Assembly: GCA_002320935.1 (NCBI GenBank)
Contig: DCLG01000030.1
Location: 124,734-133,826 of the forward strand
DNA from: Pedobacter sp. UBA1654
Lineage (GTDB): Bacteria; Bacteroidota; Bacteroidia; Sphingobacteriales; Sphingobacteriaceae
Direction: 5' to 3'
DNA: 9,093 nucleotides
The notes beneath the pieces were generated by a model. The model worked only from the letters and a program-made list of their open reading frames with translations, made no database searches and was not told the origin of the DNA. A program made the position numbers and the translations under genes. Position 1 is the first letter of the stretch; each line of letters starts with the position of its first letter. This document shows, in pieces, positions 1 through 6,609 of the stretch.

Positions 1-1179
1 GTCTCGCCGACCTATGTTAATGGTGAATTGTACTACATCATCTCGGCAAGGGAACTTTCCGAACGGAGGGTAACTACCCGGGAGATGGAAAAGCAGAAGT
101 CATTTTACGAGAATATATTAAATAAAATTCCAACGGACATTGCCGTGTTTGACCTCAATCACCGCTATATGTTTGTGAATCCCGGAGCGATCAAGGATCC
201 GGAACTGCGCAGGCGGATCATCGGAATGGATGATTTTGAGTATGCCAGGTTCAGGGGAAGGGATGAGGGCATTGCCCGCTTGCGGCGTGAACAGTTCCTG
301 GAAGCCAAGCGTACAGGGAAAGTAGCCCGTTGGGAAGATAGTATTAAAAATCCGCAGGGACAGACGGTCACCGTGCTGAGAAGGATTTTTCCGGTACATG
401 ATGAAGCAGGGGAACTGATCCTCTTTATCGGTTTCGGTATTGACATCACGGATAGAAAAATGTTAGAAGAAAAGCAGTCGGTTATGATGAAGCAGCTTTC
501 TGCTCAGAATACCCAACTGCTTGACTTCTGCAATATCGTTTCTCATAATTTAAGGGGACCGCTGACCAATATGGCCATGCTGGTTGAATTTATTAATGAG
601 AGCGAAGATTTTGATGAGATCAAACTGTTGACTTCCAAGCTTACGCCGGTGATTGACAGTTTGAACACCACTTTTAATGAGCTGGTCGAATCTATACAGG
701 TGCGGCAGGATATGGAAGTGGCCTCTGAGCCGATCGTGCTTCAGGATTATCTGCAGCGCACGCTGGAGGGTCTTAAAATGGAGATCAACAAGAATGAGGC
801 AGAGATCATCGTGAACTTCGACGATGCCCCGGTGGTGACTTATCCACCGAAATACCTGAACAGTATTTTTCATAATCTGGTGAGCAATGCGCTGAAATAC
901 CGCTCGCCTGACAGGAAGCCAAGGATTGAGATCAGTACCAGGAAGAACAAGGAGTCCATTCTTTTGATGGTGCGTGATAATGGACTGGGTATCGACCTGA
1001 CCAAACACATGGATAATGTTTTCAAAATTGGAAAGGTGTTTCATAAACATCCAAATGCGAAAGGTCTGGGTTTGTATATGACAAAGACACAGATTGAAGC
1101 AATGAACGGTAAGATCTGGGTGGAGAGTTCCCCGGATCAGGGTGCCGTATTTTATATCGTTTTTAATAATCAACATTAA
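1..1179 (+). CDS. PAS-domain sensor histidine kinase, 5' end outside the window
   Basis: C-terminal part of a soluble-type sensor kinase. The frame is open from base 1, and the first codons (SPTYVNGELYYIISARELSERR) look like the end of an upstream PAS domain, so the TTG at 28 is not the real start. Counting residues from base 1, a complete PAS domain spans about 35-152 and ends in the usual DITDRK. The dimerisation/phosphoacceptor helix holds SHNLRGPL with His182. The HATPase domain has an N-box (HNLVSNALKY, about 291-300), a G1 box (DNGLG, 326-330) and a G2 box (KGLGL, 354-358). It should autophosphorylate on His182 and pass phosphate to an aspartate, most likely Asp60 of the receiver protein encoded 4 nt downstream. 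No membrane segment is visible in this part. The signal sensed cannot be read from the sequence. Confidence 0.93.
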   Translation, partial: VSPTYVNGELYYIISARELSERRVTTREMEKQKSFYENILNKIPTDIAVFDLNHRYMFVNPGAIKDPELRRRIIGMDDFEYARFRGRDEGIARLRREQFLEAKRTGKVARWEDSIKNPQGQTVTVLRRIFPVHDEAGELILFIGFGIDITDRKMLEEKQSVMMKQLSAQNTQLLDFCNIVSHNLRGPLTNMAMLVEFINESEDFDEIKLLTSKLTPVIDSLNTTFNELVESIQVRQDMEVASEPIVLQDYLQRTLEGLKMEINKNEAEIIVNFDDAPVVTYPPKYLNSIFHNLVSNALKYRSPDRKPRIEISTRKNKESILLMVRDNGLGIDLTKHMDNVFKIGKVFHKHPNAKGLGLYMTKTQIEAMNGKIWVESSPDQGAVFYIVFNNQH

Positions 1180-1183
1180 GTAT

Positions 1184-1573
1184 ATGAAACACGTTTGGCT
1201 GATCGATGATGATGAAGTTTTTGTATTCTTGACAAAGAAGTTGATTGCAAGATCTGAACAGGAGGTAAGCCTGGAAACTTATACCAACGGGCAGGATGCC
1301 ATTGAGCAACTGCAACGACTTGCGGGGAATGAGGCTGCCTTGCCTGATTTGATCCTGCTGGATTTGAATATGCCGGTAATGGACGGCTGGGAATTTCTTA
1401 AAGCCTATGAACAGATCCCCTTCGCCACCTCGTCCAAGATTCGCTTATATATTGTAACTTCTTCCATTTCACCTTATGAGGTGGAACGGGCAAAGCAAAT
1501 TCCTGCAGTAGAGGAATTTATTGTGAAGCCGATGGTTAAGGAGAAGTTTGTAGACTTAATTTGCGCTTTATAA
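1184..1573 (+). CDS. Single-domain response regulator (CheY-like receiver)
   Basis: A 129-aa stand-alone receiver domain with no output domain. It has the acidic pocket LIDDDE (Asp8-Asp10), the phosphoacceptor Asp60 in LLDLNMPVMDG, Thr92 at the end of beta-4 (YIVTSS) and the conserved Lys115-Pro116. I chose the ATG at 1184 because MKHVWLIDDDE begins exactly where receiver domains begin. An in-frame ATG at 1142 would add 14 hydrophobic residues and overlap the kinase by 38 nt. No clear Shine-Dalgarno is present, as is common in Bacteroidota. The gene starts 4 nt after the PAS kinase stops, so the two are probably co-transcribed and translationally coupled. It may work as a phosphate shuttle or by protein-protein contact, as other output-less receivers do. 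The real target is unknown. Confidence 0.93.
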   Translation: MKHVWLIDDDEVFVFLTKKLIARSEQEVSLETYTNGQDAIEQLQRLAGNEAALPDLILLDLNMPVMDGWEFLKAYEQIPFATSSKIRLYIVTSSISPYEVERAKQIPAVEEFIVKPMVKEKFVDLICAL

Positions 1574-1581
1574 TCAGATAC

Positions 1582-2742
1582 ATGTTTGAAAATCACACGA
1601 TAAACTTTGATATTCTAAAAGAACGGGCTTTCAACCTTCGATGGGCGACGGTGCCTGAGGGTGTAATCCCGCTGACGGCTGCAGACCCGGATTTTCCCAG
1701 TGCACCGGAAATTGCGGAAGCGATGATTCGCTTTACCAAAGACCGGTATTTATCTTACGGCCCGGCTGCGGGCCTGGCATCCTTTAAGGAAAGTGTAGCA
1801 AGGTTCTTTCAGGAGAAGCGGCAGATTCCGGCATCGCCGGACCTGCTGTTCCCGGTGGACAGTGCGGCGTTCGGGATCTATGTGATCTGTAAAGCCTTTT
1901 TGAAGGCTGGTGACGAGGCGATCATCTTTGATCCGGTAGATTTCCTTTTCCGCTATTCAACGGAGGCCGTGGCTGCGGTTGCGGTACCTTTTGCCATTCC
2001 GCCTACGGACATGCCGGTGGACTTTGAGCGGCTGGAACAATTGATCAGCAATAAAACTAAAATGATATGCCTTTGTAATCCACTTAATCCAACCGGAAAA
2101 GTGTTTACACGGGAAGAGCTGACGCGTATCGGTGCGCTCGCAGTGAAACATAACCTGATCATCCTCTCTGATGAGATCTGGAGTGATATCATTTTCAAAC
2201 CACATGTTTTTACCAGCATGGCCTCCATTAACGAGGAAATTCGAAGCCAGACCGTCACGGTAACCGGCTACAGCAAGTCTTATGGGCTTGCGGGATTAAG
2301 GATCGGAACTGTTCTGGCTTCCAATGCTGCACATTACGAACGTTTGTTTGAGGCATCGCTGCACAGTTCGACCATCCACGGGGCAAATGTGCTTTCGCAG
2401 GTGGCGGTGGTGGCTGCACTGGACGAGTGTGGCTACTGGCTTGACGGTTTTGTTTCGCACCTGCAACAGATGCGTGACCTGATCACAACCGGATTAAACA
2501 GCATTGAAGGCTTTCATTGTAAAGCGCCTGAAGGCTGTTATGTCGCTTTTGCCGATATCCGCGGTACAGGTAAATCGAGTGCTGAAATAGCGGAACTGTT
2601 GTTTAATGAAGCAAAGGTTTCGGTAGTGCCCGGGGCCAAGCAGTGGTTTGGTCAGGGGGCGGAAGGTTATATCCGCCTGAGCTTTGCCACATCAGAAGCG
2701 GTTATTTCCGAAGCACTCAGCAGAATTAAACAGACATTTTAA
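1582..2742 (+). CDS. PLP-dependent class I/II aminotransferase (fold type I)
   Basis: A 386-aa cytosolic enzyme predicted to carry out amino-group transfer or a related PLP reaction; substrate unknown. Visible family features are YGPAAGL (60-65), where the substrate entrance of the partner subunit usually lies, NPLNPTG (166-172), DEIW with Asp197 that would contact the PLP ring nitrogen, GYSKSYGLAGLRIG (229-242) with Lys232 as the Schiff-base lysine and Arg240 near the phosphate, and YIRLSF with Arg365 as the usual carboxylate-binding arginine. Length is normal for the family. The start FD-x5-R-x3-LRW and the DEIWSDIIF segment recall the MalY/PatB C-S lyase branch, but SYGPAAGL is more aspartate-aminotransferase-like, so the subfamily stays open. 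The ATG at 1582 is 8 nt after the receiver gene; the TTG at 1561 would overlap it and adds no family sequence. It probably shares the kinase/receiver transcript. Confidence 0.92.
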   Translation: MFENHTINFDILKERAFNLRWATVPEGVIPLTAADPDFPSAPEIAEAMIRFTKDRYLSYGPAAGLASFKESVARFFQEKRQIPASPDLLFPVDSAAFGIYVICKAFLKAGDEAIIFDPVDFLFRYSTEAVAAVAVPFAIPPTDMPVDFERLEQLISNKTKMICLCNPLNPTGKVFTREELTRIGALAVKHNLIILSDEIWSDIIFKPHVFTSMASINEEIRSQTVTVTGYSKSYGLAGLRIGTVLASNAAHYERLFEASLHSSTIHGANVLSQVAVVAALDECGYWLDGFVSHLQQMRDLITTGLNSIEGFHCKAPEGCYVAFADIRGTGKSSAEIAELLFNEAKVSVVPGAKQWFGQGAEGYIRLSFATSEAVISEALSRIKQTF

Positions 2743-2838
2743 ATGCGTTTGAAACCATCAGGATCTCGCATTGGACAAGGTTGCAGATCATGATTGCTAA
2801 ATCGCCGGAAAATATATAACAGTTGAAGCATGGTTCGA

Positions 2839-2855
2839 ATCGCATTTAGAGCGAT
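2839..2855. promoter_or_regulatory. Inverted repeat upstream of the monooxygenase gene, possible operator
   Basis: ATCGC and GCGAT form a perfect 5-bp dyad around a 7-nt centre (ATTTAGA). Imperfect outer arms (TTC at 2834, GAA at 2857) extend it. It lies 42 nt upstream of the monooxygenase ATG, a position where a repressor site would make sense. No regulator gene for it is in the window. The short arms could be chance. Confidence 0.25.
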
Positions 2856-2897
2856 GGAATTGTAATTAAATCAGCAGCAGCGCAAATTATCAAATAG

Positions 2898-4040
2898 ATG
2901 AAAATTGTAATTATTGGTGGTGGCATAGCTGGCTTGACGCTTGCAAACCTCTTACAGGACGACCGTTTTGAGGTGGTCGTAAATGAACGCGCGATCGGCT
3001 CGGCAGGTGGAGGACATGCATTTCTGATGCATAGCGATGGCTTGTCGGTACTGCAGGAACTGGCACTATTGAAAACCAGGTCAACAGAGTCGACACAGTC
3101 AGGGCTTGCCCCAGTAATTCCGGACGTACTACCAGGACAGCTTGTGGAGCGTTTTAGTCTGCGGCGCCCCGATGGGAAGGAAGTGCAGCATCTGCCGCTG
3201 GACAATTGGCGCTGCATTAAACGCACTGAACTTAGCCGCTACCTTCATTCGAAGCTACCCAAAGAGGTGATCCGGGATAACAGGCGGTTTACCCATTTTA
3301 TCTATGAACAGGATCGTATTGTGGCCGCGGCATTTGAGAATGGCGATGTGGAATATGGTGATCTTTTCGTGGGTGCCGACGGTGGATTTTCACGCGTTCG
3401 GCAGGCCGTTTGGGGTCCTACGGATTTTGTGCCCGGAAGGGTGAAAGAGGTGGTTGGCGTGGCATCAAACCCTGAACTCGCTGCCCAATACCGGGGGACT
3501 TTCAATAAATTTCAGCGCGGCGACAGTGGTTTGGCCTTCGGGATGATTCCTTCCACAGGCGATGAGCTGGTGTGGTTCATGCAGTATGATCCATCCATTT
3601 CAGATATTGACCCGAATGACACGGAGGCGCTTGAAGCATTCTGCCACCGGTTAATGGCGAATTTCCCGGATCTGGTAAAGCAAATCCTGGACTGCAATGA
3701 TTTTAGTACCACATATATCTGGACCACCAGGGACTTTGAGGTATTGTCTGCTTTTTCTCATAATAACGTTGTTCTGATTGGGGATGCTGCGCATTTGGCA
3801 CTACCTTTTACGAGTGCCGGTACGACGAATGCGATGGTTGATGCCCGTGTGCTTGCAGCGAATCTAAAAAATATGGAACCTTCGGAAGCCTTTGAGGCCT
3901 ACTATGACCTACGTTCCAAGGAAGTAGCGGCACATTTGAAGCTTGGCAGAGCCTTGAGGGATGTCTTTCTGATGCCTTCGGCATTGCCGGAGGAGCAGTT
4001 TCAAATTCCCTTAATCGCTGATAAACTGAGAAGTAGATAA
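2898..4040 (+). CDS. FAD-dependent monooxygenase (PHBH/TetX-like flavoprotein)
   Basis: A 380-aa protein of the group A flavin monooxygenase fold, which uses NAD(P)H and O2 to hydroxylate organic substrates. The N-terminus is a Rossmann dinucleotide fold, IIGGGIAGLTLA (5-16), with Glu30 at the end of beta-2 for the FAD ribose. The DG motif is VGADGGFSRVRQ (158-169). The GD motif is VLIGDAAHLALPF (292-304), followed by TSAGTTNAMVDA, where Asp296 would contact the FAD ribityl chain. The length matches single-component members of this family. No transmembrane segment or signal peptide is seen. The ATG at 2898 places the GxGxxG motif at the normal distance from the start; no Shine-Dalgarno is visible. 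It stands apart from the aminotransferase by 155 nt and may have its own promoter. The substrate cannot be assigned; kynurenine-, salicylate- and tetracycline-type oxidations are all compatible with the fold. Confidence 0.9.
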   Translation: MKIVIIGGGIAGLTLANLLQDDRFEVVVNERAIGSAGGGHAFLMHSDGLSVLQELALLKTRSTESTQSGLAPVIPDVLPGQLVERFSLRRPDGKEVQHLPLDNWRCIKRTELSRYLHSKLPKEVIRDNRRFTHFIYEQDRIVAAAFENGDVEYGDLFVGADGGFSRVRQAVWGPTDFVPGRVKEVVGVASNPELAAQYRGTFNKFQRGDSGLAFGMIPSTGDELVWFMQYDPSISDIDPNDTEALEAFCHRLMANFPDLVKQILDCNDFSTTYIWTTRDFEVLSAFSHNNVVLIGDAAHLALPFTSAGTTNAMVDARVLAANLKNMEPSEAFEAYYDLRSKEVAAHLKLGRALRDVFLMPSALPEEQFQIPLIADKLRSR

Positions 4041-4085
4041 GTGAGAATGGGTATTTTCGAGCAATAGGCTGCACCCTAATTTTTG

Positions 4086-4093
4086 TATTTTTG
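4086..4093 (+). promoter_or_regulatory. Bacteroidota-type -7 promoter element for the hybrid kinase
   Basis: TATTTTTG matches the TAnnTTTG -7 consensus of the Bacteroidota primary sigma factor. It lies 56 nt before the TTG start of the hybrid kinase. No convincing -33 TTTG is seen about 20 nt upstream. The box sits in the string TTTTGTATTTTTG, which recurs on the minus strand upstream of the NtrC-type regulator. Confidence 0.5.
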
Positions 4094-4149
4094 CGTTATT
4101 ACTTTGTTACTGAACAAAAAATACAGCTGCTAACAACAAAAGGAACATC

Positions 4150-6609
4150 TTGAGGCCAAAAATAATCATTGCGCTGGTACTGGCTTGCTGCGCATTACTT
4201 CTTGCCTGGGGTGTAAGCAAAGTGGCATTTACAGAAATGCTTAACACGGTTGCTAACATCTCCGCACCAAATGAACGATTAAGAATTGTACATAAACTTG
4301 CCGGGAACATCTCTGCAATGGACCAGTTGCAAAAAAAGCAGGCCATTAGCGATCCTGGAAATTATGACAAGTTTTTTGCGCAGTCTAAAAAGCTGCGCGC
4401 CGTGCTGGACACCCTTAAAGCACTTTATGGAAATGATTCCTTACAGCAGGTTCGCATTGCATCCATCGATGCGCTGCTGACGGAACGGGATAAACAGTTT
4501 GTGAACTACCTGGAAGTAAGGGGACAGTTGGTAAACGATGGGGTGATTACGCGGCAGGTAAAGCGGGTGAATGCTCTTGTAGCCAAAAATACCGCAAAAC
4601 CGGACAGTACCGTAGTCACTTCTGAACAAAAAACCCTCACCACAACCGTAGTTCCACAGGAAGAAGACAGTCGTGGTTTTCTTGGAAAGCTCTTCAAACG
4701 GAAAAAACCGGAAGAAACAAAGTCATTTAAAATCGTAAATGAGGAGAATGTTAAACGGGATACGCTTTCGATCGTGAATGATGTAACGATTGCGAAAGAT
4801 GTAAACCGTTCCTTATTGGTGATACAAACTGCACAGAAATTAAAAAGTCAGGCCTTTATTGAAAAGGAAGCGGAACTTGCAAATGCAAACACCAAGCTGA
4901 TTGCGGAGATGCTGAACATTTTGAGGAAGGTTGAGGACGAAGCGGTCAACCAGATTGAGAAGAGTAGCCTGCGTGCCAAAGATGTGGTGAATACGGGTAT
5001 CTCGAGGATCAGCACGATCATGCTGGTTTTCTTCGGTATCACCATCGTGCTATTATACTTTATCCTTACAGACATCACTAAAAGCATCCGCTACCGCAAG
5101 GCACTGGAGGCTGCAAGGGATGAAGCTGAATTCCATGGCCGCGCAAAGCAACGTTTCCTGTCGAACATGAGTCACGAGATCAGAACACCTTTGCAATCGA
5201 TTATTGGCTATGCGGAGTTGATTAAGCAGCAAATTTATCCACAGCGCAAGGACATTGATGCGATCTATTATTCTTCCGAGCATTTACTGCAGATTGTAAA
5301 TGAAGTGCTGGATTATAACCGGATCGTTTCCGGAAAATTCACCTTTTCTGAAGATACTTTCTCGATTAAAGAGCTCCTGAAGGAGGTTATCATGATTCTG
5401 AAGCCTCAAGCCGAGAAAAAGAATCTTGCGCTGAACACAGACTTTCAGCTTGGCAACATTGAGTACATTTCCGGGGATGCATTCCGTTTAAGGCAGATTC
5501 TGCTGAACCTGGTTGGTAATGCCATTAAATTTACTGCTGAAGGGGAGGTGCTGCTCACGGTATATTTTAAGCGCAAGGGTGATGACCTGCACTTCACGTT
5601 TATTGTGAAGGATACGGGTGTGGGCTTTTCTGAACAGGAAGCCTTGCACATCTTCGGCGAGTTTGAGCAGTCGGAGACTACAGCTTCGATGGCTAAAGAA
5701 GGTTCGGGGCTTGGATTAACAATCGTTAAGGCTTTGGTTGACGGGCAGGGTGGCCGGATTTATGCTAAAAGTAAAAAAGGGGAAGGCAGTAGTTTTATGG
5801 TATACCTTAGGTTTAGGTACGCCGCTGCACCTCTGCTAGAAAAATCATTAACGCCAAAGCTGGAAAACGGAATGGAAGTATGGGTAATAGATGATGACAA
5901 GTTAATTCTGGAACTCTGCGGTCTCCTCTTACAACGTCATAATATAAGATACAGGTGTTTCGACTCGCCTGCTGAAATGCTGGCAACGCCGGTGTCTGAT
6001 GAAGTCAAATATATTTTAATGGATCTTCGAATGCCTGAGATGTCGGGCCGTGATCTCTTTAAGCTAATGAAGCCTAAGTTGAGCCCGGAGGTGAAGGTTT
6101 ATTCTGTGACTGCACAGGTTTTGCCGGAAGAGCGCGCGAAACTGATGGAGCTTGGCTTTGACGGGGTGGTGATGAAGCCATTCCGGGAGCAGGAGCTGCT
6201 TACCCTGCTGAAGAGCGGCAATAAGGGTGGCACAGAGATCCGCACAGGGGCAGCTGAAGGCCCGGAAATCATCTTCGATCCCTCATATCTGGAGAAAATG
6301 ACCTTCGGTGATGAAGAACAGCTGTTTAAAATCTTAAAGCGCTTCAGTGAAGATTGTCTGCAGGATATAGAAGACCTGAAAGACAGTATGGAAAACAATA
6401 AAGTAAGTCAGTTTTCACTGCTTGTGCATCGCCTTGCAGGACGCATTGCACAGATCGGCTCTGCCGAACTGGCTGCGGAATTCAGAAAGCTTGAAATTGA
6501 AGTTATGGACTGCACAGACATCAGCCCAAAGATCAAGGCAGAGGCAGATCGCCTGATACCAGGTCTGTACTACCTCGTAGATCTTGTTAATGACTATTCA
6601 ATTTCGTAA
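4150..6609 (+). CDS. Membrane hybrid sensor histidine kinase (HisKA-HATPase-REC-Hpt)
   Basis: An 819-aa inner-membrane hybrid kinase. TM1 is about residues 5-24, a helical extracytoplasmic sensor about 25-284, and TM2 about 287-307. The HisKA domain carries SHEIRTPL with His342; the HATPase domain has an N-box (Asn453/Asn457), DTGVG (488-492) and GSGLGL (518-523). The receiver domain (about 576-690) has DDD at 581-583, phosphoacceptor Asp625 in MDLRMPE, Thr654 and Lys676-Pro677. The C-terminus is an Hpt domain with His760 in LVHRLAGR. All phosphotransfer residues are intact, so a full His342-Asp625-His760 relay is expected. The start is a TTG: no in-frame ATG exists between the upstream TGA at 4111 and TM1, GGA lies 6 nt ahead, and the next ATG (Met30) would remove TM1. 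The sensor holds an odd basic stretch near 176-186. It converges on the NtrC-type regulator, its likely target. Confidence 0.93.
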   Translation: MRPKIIIALVLACCALLLAWGVSKVAFTEMLNTVANISAPNERLRIVHKLAGNISAMDQLQKKQAISDPGNYDKFFAQSKKLRAVLDTLKALYGNDSLQQVRIASIDALLTERDKQFVNYLEVRGQLVNDGVITRQVKRVNALVAKNTAKPDSTVVTSEQKTLTTTVVPQEEDSRGFLGKLFKRKKPEETKSFKIVNEENVKRDTLSIVNDVTIAKDVNRSLLVIQTAQKLKSQAFIEKEAELANANTKLIAEMLNILRKVEDEAVNQIEKSSLRAKDVVNTGISRISTIMLVFFGITIVLLYFILTDITKSIRYRKALEAARDEAEFHGRAKQRFLSNMSHEIRTPLQSIIGYAELIKQQIYPQRKDIDAIYYSSEHLLQIVNEVLDYNRIVSGKFTFSEDTFSIKELLKEVIMILKPQAEKKNLALNTDFQLGNIEYISGDAFRLRQILLNLVGNAIKFTAEGEVLLTVYFKRKGDDLHFTFIVKDTGVGFSEQEALHIFGEFEQSETTASMAKEGSGLGLTIVKALVDGQGGRIYAKSKKGEGSSFMVYLRFRYAAAPLLEKSLTPKLENGMEVWVIDDDKLILELCGLLLQRHNIRYRCFDSPAEMLATPVSDEVKYILMDLRMPEMSGRDLFKLMKPKLSPEVKVYSVTAQVLPEERAKLMELGFDGVVMKPFREQELLTLLKSGNKGGTEIRTGAAEGPEIIFDPSYLEKMTFGDEEQLFKILKRFSEDCLQDIEDLKDSMENNKVSQFSLLVHRLAGRIAQIGSAELAAEFRKLEIEVMDCTDISPKIKAEADRLIPGLYYLVDLVNDYSIS

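Noticed and set aside
550..1176. 208-codon open frame on the minus strand within the PAS kinase
   Set aside because: It lies wholly opposite a kinase with all conserved motifs; its translation is rich in His, Ile and Leu without any recognisable domain.
1142..1183. Upstream in-frame ATG giving the receiver protein 14 extra residues
   Set aside because: It would overlap the kinase by 38 nt and add residues before the canonical receiver start; MKHVWLIDDDE from 1184 is the expected N-terminus.
2770..2785. Sigma-54-like TTGGAC...TTGCA in the gap before the monooxygenase
   Set aside because: Only 8 nt lie between GG and GC where sigma-54 promoters need 10; this spacing is strict.
2743..2897. Possible gene remnant in the gap between aminotransferase and monooxygenase
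   Set aside because: All three plus-strand frames are broken by stops within short distance and none of the short translations resembles a known protein end.
2846..3226. 126-codon open frame on the minus strand at the start of the monooxygenase
   Set aside because: Low-complexity Ser/Arg/Cys-rich translation antisense to the FAD-binding domain; a shadow frame.
4049..4092. Terminator-like hairpin after the monooxygenase gene (GGGT/ACCC plus GCA/TGC, then a T-rich run)
   Set aside because: The stem is only 4 plus 3 bp with an 8-nt bulge on one side; too weak to annotate, although the T-rich run is in the right place.
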